Counted from the first letter of the stretch, positions 18,432 to 27,564 are shown. The stretch is 64,000 nt of DNA from DATARH01 sp035534855 (GCA_035534855.1 DATLRD010000014.1:1-64000), one strand, 5' to 3'. Translations and numbers: made by a program. The notes: generated from the letters alone by a model not told the origin.

Positions 18432-20045
18432 TTATCCCAGAATGCGGAAGCCGACATCGCCCTCGCGTTCGAGCTGGCCGATGAGTCCGGTCTCCCAGGC
18501 GAGATAGCGCTCGCGTCCGCCCGCGGGCACAAACGGGTCATAGGGCCGGCGCCAGCAATCGTCGGGCGTGTCGGCCATCGCCTCGCGCCCGGTGGCGAGC
18601 TGGCCGCCCGAATCGCGCCACGCCTCGGTGCCGCCGTCGAGCACCCGGACCTCGCCATAGCCGGAGGTGTCGAGCTCGGCGGCGGCGAGCCGCGCGAGCC
18701 TGCCATCGGGCGAGGCCAGCACCAGCATCGGCGCCTTGGGCACGTTTTTAAGCGCATCGCCGAGCCGGGCCCGCACCGCGAACCAGGCGCCGGGGATGTG
18801 CCCGGCCTCGTAGGCGAAGCTGCGCGCCAGGTCGACGACGACCGCGGTTCCCTGGGCGAGGCGGGTTTTCAGCTCGGCGGGCGAGATCGTCGGGGTCCTC
18901 GCCGCGTCGAGCTCGGGGATCGCCGCTGCCCCGTTGCCCGATACCAGCGGCCTTCCGGCAAGGCCGCCGTCGAGCAGGTAGATTTCCGGCCACCCCATCT
19001 GGCGCAGCCACGACCCGGTCATCACCGCGCGCACGCCGTCGTCGTCGATCAGCACGATGCGGGCGTTGCGCGTGTTGATGTAGGCGTCGGTCGACTGCAC
19101 CAGCTGGCCGCCGGGTGCCGAGCGCGACCCGGCGAGATGGCCGCGCGCGTATTCCTCGGGGCTGCGCACGTCGAGCAGGTACAGGGTGCGCTCTTTTGTC
19201 TCGCCGGCAAACCGGGCAAGCGCCGCGTCGTCGATGCGCACCAGGGCAAAGCGCTCGGCGACCGCATCGGCCAGGGCGCGCGCCTGGCCGAGCCCCTGCG
19301 GCGACGGCGGCGGCAATGCATCCTCGCGCCCGCGCGCCAGCTCGAGCCCGGCCAGCTCCCAGCCCATCGTGCCGTTTTCCAGCGCCATCACCGGGTTGGC
19401 GAGCCGCGCGTTGCGCAGCGATTGCGCGCCGATGATGCTGCGGGTGCGGCCGGCGCAGTTGACGATGACCAGCGTGTCGGGCGAGGCGAGCCAGTCGGGC
19501 ACGCGGTAGACCAGCTCGGCGCCCGGGCAGTCATAGGCGCCGGGGATGCTCATATTGCGGAATTCGCCGATCGGCCGGCTGTCGACGATCAGGATATTCT
19601 CGCCGGCGTCGAGGCGGCGCTTCAATTCGTCCGCGGCGATGTGCGGCGTGTGGCAGCGGTGCTCGACGATCTCGCCGAATGCCTTGCTCGGCACGTTGAC
19701 CCCGGTAAAGAGCTGGTATCCGGCCGCCTCCCAGCCGGCGACACCGCCCGCCATCACCGCGACGTCGCGATAGCCCATCGCGCGCAATTTGTCCGCCGCG
19801 CGCTCGGCCAGCCCCTCGCCGCCGTCATAGACGACGATCCGCGTGCCCCCACGCGGCACCAGGTCGCGTACCAGGAGCTCAAGCCGCGACAGCGGCAGCG
19901 AGCAGGCGAAAAACGGGTGGCCCTCGTCGGAAAACACCCCTTCCTCGCGCACGTCGAGCAGCGCGATCTCGCCGCCGTCGTACAGCATCGTCCGCACCGT
20001 CTCGGCCGACAGGGTGGGCGCCATCGTTGCAGCAGAGGTCGCCAT
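18432..20045 (-). CDS. Four-domain rhodanese (sulfurtransferase) protein
   Basis: The 537-aa protein is four rhodanese-like domains in tandem (about 8-110, 135-245, 265-370, 390-500). Each has the LLDVREEG / IVDSRPIGEF / LLDVRSPEEY / VVDLARSFAYEAGHIPG type strand and the C-terminal WE.AGY-like block. Only domain 2 keeps the active-site loop with Cys (VNCAGRTRS). Domains 1, 3 and 4 have VYDGGEG, LIDDDGV and LASPDGR instead and should be catalytically silent. It may move sulfane sulfur from thiosulfate or act in sulfur relay; the acceptor is unknown. No signal peptide is seen. Confidence 0.85.
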   Translation of the reverse strand: MATSAATMAPTLSAETVRTMLYDGGEIALLDVREEGVFSDEGHPFFACSLPLSRLELLVRDLVPRGGTRIVVYDGGEGLAERAADKLRAMGYRDVAVMAGGVAGWEAAGYQLFTGVNVPSKAFGEIVEHRCHTPHIAADELKRRLDAGENILIVDSRPIGEFRNMSIPGAYDCPGAELVYRVPDWLASPDTLVIVNCAGRTRSIIGAQSLRNARLANPVMALENGTMGWELAGLELARGREDALPPPSPQGLGQARALADAVAERFALVRIDDAALARFAGETKERTLYLLDVRSPEEYARGHLAGSRSAPGGQLVQSTDAYINTRNARIVLIDDDGVRAVMTGSWLRQMGWPEIYLLDGGLAGRPLVSGNGAAAIPELDAARTPTISPAELKTRLAQGTAVVVDLARSFAYEAGHIPGAWFAVRARLGDALKNVPKAPMLVLASPDGRLARLAAAELDTSGYGEVRVLDGGTEAWRDSGGQLATGREAMADTPDDCWRRPYDPFVPAGGRERYLAWETGLIGQLEREGDVGFRILG

Positions 20046-20071
20046 CGCAGGGTCTCCTTATTCGTGTCGTC

Positions 20072-21799
20072 TCAGGGCAAAGATAGCGCGGGGCGAAAGC
20101 CGACGCGGTCGCGCCGTATTTCGCGCCCCTCGCGGCGGCGCGCCGCCGAGCGGAATTCCGCCGGCCGGCCGGCCTCGAACGGCGCGCCGCGGGTCGGGTG
20201 CAGCGCGCAGTCGCCGGACGACCAGGCCGAGCCATCGGCCGGCGCGCCGTCGTAATTCGGGTGCCAGCAATCGGCGGTCATCCGCGCGATGTTGCCGAGC
20301 ATGTCGTAGAGCCCCCACGGGTTCGGCCGGAACGAACCGACCGGCGCGGTCGTGGCAAACCCGTCGCGGCACGCCATCGCCGGGACCCCCGGAAATTTTT
20401 CGTGCGCGGTCTGGTCGCCGACATTCTCGTACTGGCAGACCTTGTCGGGATCATCGCCCCAGTAATAGGTCGTCGTCGTGCCGGCGCGGGCGGCGTATTC
20501 CCATTCGGCCTCGCTCGGCAGCCGATAGGGTTTGCCGGTGACCTTGAGCAGCCAGCCGAGATAGGCCCTCATATCGGCGAGGTTGACGCACACCACCGGG
20601 TCGTTTTCGGACTGCGGATAGCCGGGGTTCTCCCAGCTTGCGGTCGGGTTTTCGACCCAGCGGCGGCCGACCAGCGTCGTGCACCCGGCGGCCGGATGAT
20701 AGCCGGTCGCCGTGACGAAGGCGGCAAACTCGCCGCGCGTGATGTCGTGCGTCGCCAGCGCGAATGGCTTGGCGATCGTAACCGGATGCTGCGGCTGGTC
20801 GAAGCCGGCGATCACCGCAGGCATGCGAAACCGGGCCCGTTCGGCGGTGTCGGCCCCCATCAGAAACCGCCCGGCCGGCAGGACCATCATCTGCGGACAG
20901 TGGGGGCAGTCGCGCATCGTGGCATGCGGTACCGCGGCCGGCGCGGCGGCGGCTGGCGTCACCGGGGCGGGGGCCGGCGTCACCGGAGCCGGGGTGGGGG
21001 TCGCCTCGGCATGCGTTGGCAGTGCCGCAGGCGGGATGACCGGGGCAGGCTGTATTGCGGCGGGCGGCGTTGCGGCGGGCGTCACGGTGATGGCTGGCGG
21101 CTCGGACCGCAGCCAGAATTGCCAGGCTACGATCGCGATCCCGGCGACCGCGAACGCCCCGGCAAGCGCGCCGAACAGCGCGCTGCGCCGGCCCCCCTTC
21201 GCCGGCGGCGCCGCTACCAGCGCCGGGGCGGAAACCGGGGCCACGCCGCCGGTAATCTCGCCGACACTGCCATCGAGCCGCAGCTGATAGGCGCGGATCG
21301 GCCGCGGGATGTTCTTGACCGACTGCTCGCCGATATCGACGTAGCCGACCGAAATCTTGTTTTGGATCTGGTCCCACACCGTACCGCTGACGCAGATGCC
21401 GCCGGGCTCGGCGAGCCCTTCGAGCCGGGCCGCGACGTTTACCCCGTCGCCCAGCAGGTCGGTGCCGCGCACCATCACGTCGCCGAGGTTGATGCCGATG
21501 CGAAACCGCAGCTGGCGGTCGCGCGGCTGCAGCAGGTTGCGCGAGCGCGCCGCCTCCTGAAAATCGACCGCACAGCGCACCGCCTCGACCGGGCTGGCGA
21601 ATTCGGCGAGCACGCTGTCGCCGCCGGTGTTGAAGATGCGGCCGTCGTGGCGCGCGATAATCTCATCGACCACGGCGCGGAATTCGCCGAGCGCGCGGAT
21701 CGTCCAGTCTTCGTCGTTGGCGGCGAGCCGGCTGAAGCCGACGATGTCGGCGACCATGATCGTTGCGAGCTTGCGCCTCAGGTCGTCTTCCCCTCGCAT
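20072..21799 (-). CDS. Class III nucleotide cyclase fused to SUMF1/FGE-like domain
   Basis: The 575-aa protein starts with a class III cyclase domain (1-185): metal-binding Asp18 in VADIVGFSR, Asp61 in FNTGGDSVLAEF, and the transition-state Asn/Arg in GVNVAARLEG. Then come one membrane segment (about 215-240), a Pro/Ala-rich linker (about 245-300), and a periplasmic SUMF1/formylglycine-generating-enzyme-like domain (about 305-575). The latter keeps LPSEAEWEYAARAG, the RSAAR motif and VGFRPA, but the usual GNVWEWT is GNIARMT and no Cys lies at the catalytic copper-binding site. It is probably a sensor or binding domain rather than an active FGE. The start at 21799 follows AGAGGG; an alternative ATG is at 21832. 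Confidence 0.85.
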   Translation of the reverse strand: MRGEDDLRRKLATIMVADIVGFSRLAANDEDWTIRALGEFRAVVDEIIARHDGRIFNTGGDSVLAEFASPVEAVRCAVDFQEAARSRNLLQPRDRQLRFRIGINLGDVMVRGTDLLGDGVNVAARLEGLAEPGGICVSGTVWDQIQNKISVGYVDIGEQSVKNIPRPIRAYQLRLDGSVGEITGGVAPVSAPALVAAPPAKGGRRSALFGALAGAFAVAGIAIVAWQFWLRSEPPAITVTPAATPPAAIQPAPVIPPAALPTHAEATPTPAPVTPAPAPVTPAAAAPAAVPHATMRDCPHCPQMMVLPAGRFLMGADTAERARFRMPAVIAGFDQPQHPVTIAKPFALATHDITRGEFAAFVTATGYHPAAGCTTLVGRRWVENPTASWENPGYPQSENDPVVCVNLADMRAYLGWLLKVTGKPYRLPSEAEWEYAARAGTTTTYYWGDDPDKVCQYENVGDQTAHEKFPGVPAMACRDGFATTAPVGSFRPNPWGLYDMLGNIARMTADCWHPNYDGAPADGSAWSSGDCALHPTRGAPFEAGRPAEFRSAARRREGREIRRDRVGFRPALSLP

Positions 21800-21935
21800 C
21801 CACCGGCCCTCTGCAAGATGCGGCGCGAGCATAACAAGGCCTGTCGGGCGCTGCCATCATCGCCAGGGCGCAGCCGCTGACGCGGGAGGCGATTTCCTGT
21901 ATATCCGGAACACAAATAACATAGGGAGGATAGGG

Positions 21936-22886
21936 ATGCCCGCCGGTAAGCCCGAAATGCGCCGCAACAAGACCGAAGACGACATCACGGCCGAGGTGCT
22001 GCAACGGTTTTCGGCGACGCCCGATCCGCGCTTGCGGCAGATCATGCTGAGCCTGATCACCCACCTGCACGCCTTTGTCAAAGAGGTTGAATTGACCGAG
22101 GCCGAGTGGTTCAAGGCGATCGAGATCCTGACCGAGGCCGGCAAGATGTGCAGCGACCGGCGGCAGGAATTCATCCTGTTTTCCGACACGTTGGGCGTGT
22201 CGATGGTGGTCGACCTGTTGGGCCACCGCAAGCCCGACCGGGCGACCGAATCGACCGTGTTCGGCCCGTTCCACCGGCTCGGTGCCCCCGACATGTCGCT
22301 CGGCGGCAACATCGCCCACCGCGACACGAGCGGCACGCCGGCCATTGTCAGCGGCCGGGTTCTCGACCTCGCCGGCAAGCCGATCGCCGGCGCGGTGCTC
22401 GACGTGTGGCAGGCACAGACCAACGGGCTTTACGATTCCCAGGACGAGAACCCGCAAAACCTGCACATGCGCGGCAAGTTTCGCACCAACGCCAAAGGGC
22501 GCTACAGCGTGCGCACGGTGATCCCGGTCAACTATCCAATCCCGTCGGACGGGCCGGTCGGGGCGATGCTGGCGGCGACCGGGCGCCATCCGTGGCGGCC
22601 GGCCCACATTCACTTCGTGGTGTCGGCCGAGGGTTACGAGCCGGTGACGACGCACATTTTCGACCGCCGCGACCCCTATCTGCAGAGCGACGCGGTGTTT
22701 GCGGTCAAGGATTCGCTGATCTGCGAATTCGTCCGCCACGACGGCAATAACGGCGTCGCGCCGCCCGACGGGGTCAGCGGCTCGTTCTACACCGCCGAGT
22801 TCGACTTTTGCCTGGCGCCGGTCGGCGGCAAGGCGGTCGATGTCGAAGACGCCCAGCGCCGCCTTGCCGCGCTTGGCGCGCGCTGA
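21936..22886 (+). CDS. Intradiol ring-cleavage dioxygenase (hydroxyquinol/catechol 1,2-dioxygenase type)
   Basis: The 316-aa enzyme has the alpha-helical N-terminal dimerisation domain typical of catechol and hydroxyquinol 1,2-dioxygenases, then the beta domain. Candidate ferric ligands are the Tyr in TNGLYDSQ, the Tyr in VNYPIPSDGP, and two His in RPAHIHFVVS. The block TESTVFGPFHRLGAPD resembles hydroxyquinol enzymes. It cleaves an aromatic diol between the hydroxyls to a muconate or maleylacetate product. The start has a strong AGGGAGGA site. No other ring-cleavage pathway gene is adjacent, so the physiological substrate is open. Confidence 0.87.
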   Translation: MPAGKPEMRRNKTEDDITAEVLQRFSATPDPRLRQIMLSLITHLHAFVKEVELTEAEWFKAIEILTEAGKMCSDRRQEFILFSDTLGVSMVVDLLGHRKPDRATESTVFGPFHRLGAPDMSLGGNIAHRDTSGTPAIVSGRVLDLAGKPIAGAVLDVWQAQTNGLYDSQDENPQNLHMRGKFRTNAKGRYSVRTVIPVNYPIPSDGPVGAMLAATGRHPWRPAHIHFVVSAEGYEPVTTHIFDRRDPYLQSDAVFAVKDSLICEFVRHDGNNGVAPPDGVSGSFYTAEFDFCLAPVGGKAVDVEDAQRRLAALGAR

Positions 22887-22990
22887 GCGCGGTGGTGCCG
22901 CTTCCCCCCCCCCCAGCGGCTTCACCGACTGTTAACCATATCGGTTTACCATGACGGCGAGTTGTGGTTTCGGGTCCGTAGGGGGACGAG

Positions 22991-23536
22991 ATGACGATTG
23001 CGGGTGGGCTGGTGACGTCGCTTGCCGAGTTGCGGCCGGCGCAGGACGACGGGGCGCCGCGCGAGCTGACCGGGCGCGAACGCCGCGAGTCTGAGCGGGC
23101 GATCGCCTATTGGGAACGAAGGATGGCGCAGCTTGGCGGCCATGCCACGGTTGCCGCGCTCGACCTGTCCGAGATGCAGTCGGCGGAGTGGTCGCACCGC
23201 TTCGTGATTGCGGTCGACCCGGTGGTGGAGAATTCGGCGCTGTTGCTGTATGGCCCCGATTTCGGCCGGCTGCTCGAACTGCCCGAGCGGCGCGCCCCGC
23301 ATGTGCCGATGGTGCGGCAATTGCCGAAGCGCTATTCCGACGTGTTCATCCGCGGCTGCGGCGATGCCGACCGCGTCCGCTCGCCGATCCGCATGGAGGG
23401 TGAGGTCACCCGCGGCGACGGCAAAAGCGAGCTGTACCGCGCCGCCTTCATCCCGGTCGGCGTCAAGGAAAACTCGCTGACCCATCTCGCGTTCGGCGCG
23501 TTCAACAGCTGCGTCGCCGAGCGCCTGGCCGCCTGA
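22991..23536 (+). CDS. PAS domain protein (alphaproteobacterial PAS_5 type)
   Basis: The 181-aa protein has a helical lead (RERRESERAIAYWERRM), then a single PAS-like domain with SHRFVIAVDPVVENSALLLY and YRAAFIPVGV. Proteins of this layout, without an output domain, are frequent in Rhodospirillales and of unknown role. It has no membrane segment. The upstream gap contains a run of ten C residues and a TTAACC...TTTACC AT-rich patch that may be the promoter. A strong terminator follows. Confidence 0.7.
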   Translation: MTIAGGLVTSLAELRPAQDDGAPRELTGRERRESERAIAYWERRMAQLGGHATVAALDLSEMQSAEWSHRFVIAVDPVVENSALLLYGPDFGRLLELPERRAPHVPMVRQLPKRYSDVFIRGCGDADRVRSPIRMEGEVTRGDGKSELYRAAFIPVGVKENSLTHLAFGAFNSCVAERLAA

Positions 23537-23575
23537 ACCAACGGTTTTTCACTGCTGAACCTTGGCCGCGACGAC

Positions 23576-23601
23576 GGGCCCCGGAACGCGTTCCGGGGCC
23601 C
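23576..23601. terminator. Bidirectional rho-independent terminator
   Basis: A perfect 26-nt palindrome, arms GGGCCCCGGAACG and CGTTCCGGGGCCC, is followed on the plus strand by GTTTCGTTT. It sits between two convergent genes (PAS protein and phosphotransferase), where a terminator for both strands is expected. Confidence 0.8.
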
Positions 23602-23610
23602 GTTTCGTTT

Positions 23611-24690
23611 CTATCCGATCAGCCGGCCCGCCTTGTCGGCGAGGCCGAGCACCCGTTCGCCATAGGTTTTGAAGCGCGCATCCTGGGTCTGGCCGCGCAC
23701 CCAGCGGATGTAGATCTGCTGGATGATTACCGCCAGCTTGAACGCGGCAAACACCTGGTGCCAGCCGACCGCGGAAACATCGAAGCCGGTGCGCGCGGCA
23801 TAGCGCTGGGTCGCCTCGGCGCGGCTCGGAAACCCGTCGCGCCAGGTCGGCATCGCCGCGATCGCGCGCCACGCCGGGTCGTCGCCCGGCTCGACCCAGT
23901 AGTTCAGCACATAGCCGAGATCGGCGAGCGGGTCGCCCTGGGTGCACATGTCCCAATCCATCACCGCGATGATGCGGCCCGGGTCTTCGGTGTCGAGCAG
24001 GCAGTTGTCGAGCCGGTAGTCGTTGTGCAAGAGCGAAGCGGCGCCGGAGCGCGGCAGGTGCGACGCAAGCCAATCGAGCACCGGCGCAAAGCGGCGCTGC
24101 GCCTCGTCGGCCTCCGGCCCGCCCTGGGCGCCGTGCCAGCGCCGGGTCCAGCCGTCGAGCTGGCGTTCGACATAGCCATCGGGCCGGCCGAGATCGCCGA
24201 GCCCGGCGGCCTGCGGCTCGACCCGGTGCAGATCGGCGAGCGCGTCGATCAGCGCCTCGCCGATGCGCCGGTTCAATTCCGGCCGGCCTGCGAATTCGGG
24301 CGGGATGTCGTCGCGGATCACAAAGCCGTGGCGCCGCTCGAGCACGATGAACACCGCGCCGACGATGCTTTCGTCCTCGCACAAGAGGAGGCTTTGCGGC
24401 GCCAGCGGATAGTGCCGCCACAGCACCGACAGCACCCGGTGCTCGCGCCGCATGTCGTGCGCGCCCGGCGGGATCGGCCCGAGCGGCGGGCGGCGCAGCA
24501 CGTATTCCTGGCTGCCGAAGCGCAGCAGGTAGGTCAGGTTGGCCTTGCCGCCGCCGAACTGGCGCACGCTCGGTTCGCCTTCGGCGCCGGGTATAATCTC
24601 GCGCAGGAAGGCGCCGAGGCGCGCGATATCGAGGCGCTCGTCTGGCCGCTGGTCGATCAGCTCGCCGGCTTCGAGCGCCGCCGCATTCAC
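23611..24690 (-). CDS. Phosphotransferase family protein (ACAD10/APH-like kinase)
   Basis: The 359-aa protein has an aminoglycoside-phosphotransferase-like kinase fold: QFGGGKANLTYLLRFG at the glycine loop, EYVLRRPPLG with the ATP-binding Lys/Arg region, the catalytic loop LLHNDYRLDNCLLD and the metal-binding Asp in VMDWDMCTQGDP. Bacterial relatives are found next to acyl-CoA dehydrogenases and resemble the kinase part of human ACAD10, which acts on 4-hydroxy acyl groups. That fits the 4-nt ATGA overlap with the acyl-CoA dehydrogenase gene. The role in catabolism of hydroxylated fatty acids is inferred. Confidence 0.85.
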   Translation of the reverse strand: MNAAALEAGELIDQRPDERLDIARLGAFLREIIPGAEGEPSVRQFGGGKANLTYLLRFGSQEYVLRRPPLGPIPPGAHDMRREHRVLSVLWRHYPLAPQSLLLCEDESIVGAVFIVLERRHGFVIRDDIPPEFAGRPELNRRIGEALIDALADLHRVEPQAAGLGDLGRPDGYVERQLDGWTRRWHGAQGGPEADEAQRRFAPVLDWLASHLPRSGAASLLHNDYRLDNCLLDTEDPGRIIAVMDWDMCTQGDPLADLGYVLNYWVEPGDDPAWRAIAAMPTWRDGFPSRAEATQRYAARTGFDVSAVGWHQVFAAFKLAVIIQQIYIRWVRGQTQDARFKTYGERVLGLADKAGRLIG

Positions 24691-25889
24691 TTTCGCAGCT
24701 CCAGTCGCGCGATCGCCCGCTTGTGGACCTCGTCGGGCCCGTCGACGATGCGCATCACGCGCGAGCGGGCCCAGGCGTAGGCGAGGCCGAAATCCTGGCT
24801 GACGCCGCCGCCGCCATGCGCCTGGATCGCCCGGTCGATGACCGCCAGCAGCATCTTCGGCGCCACCACCTTGATCATCGCGATCTCGGCCTGGGCCGCC
24901 TTGTTGCCGACCGTGTCCATCATCTGCGCGGCCTTGAGCGTCAGCAGCCGGGACTGCTCGATCTCCATGCGCGAATCAGCAATCCACTCGCGGATCACCC
25001 CCTGGTCGGCGAGCGGCCGGCCAAACGCGACGCGGCTCTTGACCCGCGCGACCATCGCTTCGAGGCAGCGCTCGGCCAGTCCGATCATCCGCATGCAGTG
25101 GTGGATGCGCCCCGGCCCGAGCCGCCCCTGGGCGATCTCGAAGCCGCGCCCTTCGCCGAGCAGGATGTTTTCCGCCGGCACGCGCACGTCCTTGAACTCG
25201 ACCTCGGCATGACCGTGCGGCGCGTCGTCGTAGCCGAACACGGTCAACGGCCGCAGCACGGTGACGCCCGGCGTGTCGCGCGGCACCAGGATCATCGATT
25301 GCTGCTGGTGGCGCGGCGCATCGGGATCGGTCTTGCCCATCAGGATGAAGATCTTGCAGCGTGGGTCCATCGCCCCGCTGGTCCACCATTTGCGGGCGTT
25401 GACGACGTAGGTGCTGTTGCCTTCACGGCGGATCGAGGCCTCGATATTGGTGGCGTCGGACGAGGCGACCGCCGGCTCGGTCATCGCAAAGGCCGAGCGG
25501 ATCTCGCCGGCGAGCAGCGGCTTCAGCCAGCGTTCCTGCTGTTCCGGCGTCGCATAGCGCACCAGCGTCTCCATGTTGCCGGTGTCGGGCGCCGAGCAGT
25601 TGAACACCTCGGGCGCGATCGGGCTGCGGCCCATGATCTCGCACAGCGGCGCGTATTCGAGGTTGGTGAGCCCGGCGCCGAGTTCGCTTTCCGGCAGGAA
25701 CAGGTTCCACAGCCCCGCGGCGCGCGCCTTGGCCTTCAATTCCTCCATGACCGGCGGGATCTGCCAACGCGAGGGCGCCTCGGCGAGCTGGCGCTCGAAC
25801 AATTTTTCGGCCGGGTACACTTCGGCCGCCATGAATTCCTGCACCTGCGCTGACAGGCGCTTGGTCTTCTCCGAAAGTTCGAAATCCAT
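24687..25889 (-). CDS. Acyl-CoA dehydrogenase (ACAD10/11-like)
   Basis: The 400-aa flavoprotein has the family blocks FAMTEPAVASSDATNIE and VYPAEKLFERQ at the N-terminus, and AQAEIAMIKVVAP and the IQAHGGGGVSQDF region at the C-terminus. The NARKWWTSGAMDPRCKIFI segment is typical of the ACAD10/11 branch. It would oxidise an acyl-CoA with FAD. The start at 25889 gives MDFELSEKTKRL; a longer frame has no family similarity. Coupling to the kinase gene suggests a two-step route in which hydroxyacyl-CoA is phosphorylated and then dehydrated or oxidised. Confidence 0.9.
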   Translation of the reverse strand: MDFELSEKTKRLSAQVQEFMAAEVYPAEKLFERQLAEAPSRWQIPPVMEELKAKARAAGLWNLFLPESELGAGLTNLEYAPLCEIMGRSPIAPEVFNCSAPDTGNMETLVRYATPEQQERWLKPLLAGEIRSAFAMTEPAVASSDATNIEASIRREGNSTYVVNARKWWTSGAMDPRCKIFILMGKTDPDAPRHQQQSMILVPRDTPGVTVLRPLTVFGYDDAPHGHAEVEFKDVRVPAENILLGEGRGFEIAQGRLGPGRIHHCMRMIGLAERCLEAMVARVKSRVAFGRPLADQGVIREWIADSRMEIEQSRLLTLKAAQMMDTVGNKAAQAEIAMIKVVAPKMLLAVIDRAIQAHGGGGVSQDFGLAYAWARSRVMRIVDGPDEVHKRAIARLELRK

Positions 25890-25930
25890 CGCTCCGCCCC
25901 ACCCTTGCCGTTTCACCCACCATATCGCCA

Positions 25931-25948
25931 TTCCCGCACGAGCGGGAA
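25931..25948. repeat. Short palindromic hairpin (REP-like)
   Basis: TTCCCGC-ACGA-GCGGGAA forms a 7-bp stem with a 4-nt loop, in the 5' region of the acyl-CoA dehydrogenase gene. The CATTCCCGC...GCGGGAA pattern is a common alphaproteobacterial intergenic repeat. Confidence 0.5.
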
Positions 25949-25987
25949 CCGGGCGGTGGGGTCAGTGCGACGACGCGCGCGAATGCC

Positions 25988-26263
25988 TCAGGGGATGAAT
26001 AGCTTGATGGTGATCGCGACAAGAAACGCGAGGGCGAACCCGACCATCCACTTCAGCAACAAAAATTCGCTGGCCAGTTCCGATACCCGTCGATCCAGAT
26101 TTGCGACGCCGTGCTTCAGCTCCGCGATATCCGCTTCGACCCTTGTGAAACGCTGGTCATAGGCGTCGAACCCGGTCATCGCCTCGGCGGCCTTGCGCGC
26201 CTTGTCGTCGGGCGTGCCGGCGGCAAGCAAGGTGTCGTAAAGTTCGGCGATCATCGTGGTCAT
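25988..26263 (-). CDS. Small coiled-coil protein with C-terminal membrane anchor
   Basis: The 91-aa protein has a short helical start, a coiled coil with heptad spacing (about 34-66, RFTRVEADIAELKHGVANL and DRRVSELASE), and one C-terminal membrane helix (WMVGFALAFLVAITIKLFI). This is the layout of small CCDC90-like or phage-type anchor proteins, mostly of unknown role. Start may be the first ATG (26263) or the fourth codon. Flanking genes give no functional hint. Confidence 0.6.
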   Translation of the reverse strand: MTTMIAELYDTLLAAGTPDDKARKAAEAMTGFDAYDQRFTRVEADIAELKHGVANLDRRVSELASEFLLLKWMVGFALAFLVAITIKLFIP

Positions 26264-26312
26264 ATCGACGGCAGCTTAGCATCGCGCGCCTCGTGGCACC
26301 AATGCCTCGCCA

Positions 26313-27221
26313 CTATCCGCTGTCGGCCTCCTCGCGCAGCCAGTCGCGGAACGCCTTGACCTTGGCGCGGTCGAGCGCGCCCGGGGCGGTGGCGACGTAG
26401 TAGGCGAACTGGTCGGGCAGCGACAGCGAGAACAGCCGCACCAGCCGCCCGGCGGCGAGGTCGCCGGCGGCGATCGTCGAATAGGCGAGCACTACGCCGT
26501 GCCCGGCGATCGCCGCGTCGAGCGCGAGGTGGCTGCCGCTGAAGCTGAGCCCGGGCCCCGAAACCAGCCCGGCCAGCCCGGCGGCGCGCAGCCACATCGA
26601 CCAGGTCGGCATCAGCGCGTCGCGGTCGGCGGTCTGCACGTCGATCAGCGTGTGATGGCGCAGATCCTCGGGCGTGCGCAGCGGCGGGCCGCGCTTCAAG
26701 AGTTCCGGGCTGCACGCCGGAAACACCTCGTTCTGCATCAGCTTCTCGACGACCAGCCCGGGGTAGCGCCCGGTGCCATAGCGGATGCCCATGTCGAAAT
26801 CGCCGGCGCCGAGGTCGACGAGGTTGTCGCTCGCCGAGATGCGCACGTCGATCTCGGGGTGGCGCTCCTGAAACCGGTGCAGGCGCAGCACGAGCCATTT
26901 CCCGGCGAAGGACGGCGAGGCGGTCACGGTCAGCGCCCCGGTGTCGTTGTGCGCGCGCAGCCGGCGCAGCGACGCGCGGATGCCGGCAAACGCCTCGGAC
27001 AGGCCGGGCAGCAGCACCTGCGCCGAGGCCGTCAGCTCGATCGCCCGGTTGAGCCGGCGAAATAGCTGGACACCGAGATCGGCCTCCAGCGCAGCGATCT
27101 GATGGCTGATCGCGGCCGGCGTCACGTTGAGCTCCTCGGCCGCCTTGCTGAAACTCTTCAGCCGCGCCGCGGCCTCGAACGCGCGCAGCGCACTGAGCGG
27201 CGGAAGGTGTGTCGTCTGCAT
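26313..27221 (-). CDS. LysR-family transcriptional regulator (GcvA-like)
   Basis: The 302-aa regulator has an N-terminal winged helix (LPPLSALRAFEAAARLKSFS, then KAAEELNVTPAAISHQIAAL) and a LysR substrate-binding domain (about 90-300) with DFDMGIRYGTGRYPGL, typical of the GcvA subgroup. It is divergent from the DUF1127/CmcJ operon across a 124-nt gap that is AT-rich for this genome. Control of that operon is the natural inference. The start at 27221 aligns with the family; an upstream extension has no similarity. Confidence 0.88.
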   Translation of the reverse strand: MQTTHLPPLSALRAFEAAARLKSFSKAAEELNVTPAAISHQIAALEADLGVQLFRRLNRAIELTASAQVLLPGLSEAFAGIRASLRRLRAHNDTGALTVTASPSFAGKWLVLRLHRFQERHPEIDVRISASDNLVDLGAGDFDMGIRYGTGRYPGLVVEKLMQNEVFPACSPELLKRGPPLRTPEDLRHHTLIDVQTADRDALMPTWSMWLRAAGLAGLVSGPGLSFSGSHLALDAAIAGHGVVLAYSTIAAGDLAAGRLVRLFSLSLPDQFAYYVATAPGALDRAKVKAFRDWLREEADSG

Positions 27222-27345
27222 GAGGATTAGTAATCTGTCAGTGAGAAAGTCTCGTTTGCGGCGTTCTCCGATATCCCCCATTTCTAGCGCACTAGAACCG
27301 CAGAAGACAACGTCTCTGTCCGGTTTATGATTAAGGAAGTCTCAT

Positions 27346-27564
27346 ATGACCGCAATCCCGTTGCAAGCCCCGCACATGCGCTTTCGGCCATTGCCGCGGC
27401 GCCGGTCGGCCGTGGCCCATGCATTGGCGACGCTGCGCCGGTGGCGGCGCCGCGCCGAGGAGCGCGCCCATCTTGCCCGGCTCGATGACCATGCGTTGCG
27501 CGATATCGGCGTCACCCGGGCCGAGGCCCTGGTGCTGATCGACAAGCCGTTCTGGAAGGAGTGA
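27346..27564 (+). CDS. DUF1127 small basic protein
   Basis: The 72-aa protein ends in the DUF1127 motif: LRRWRRRAEERAHLARLDDH followed by ALRDIGVTRAEAL. Small proteins of this family act as post-transcriptional regulators or RNA-binding factors in some alphaproteobacteria. The ATG follows AAGGAAG. It is first in an apparent operon with a 57-aa gene and a CmcJ-like gene, divergent from a LysR gene. Confidence 0.8.
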   Translation: MTAIPLQAPHMRFRPLPRRRSAVAHALATLRRWRRRAEERAHLARLDDHALRDIGVTRAEALVLIDKPFWKE

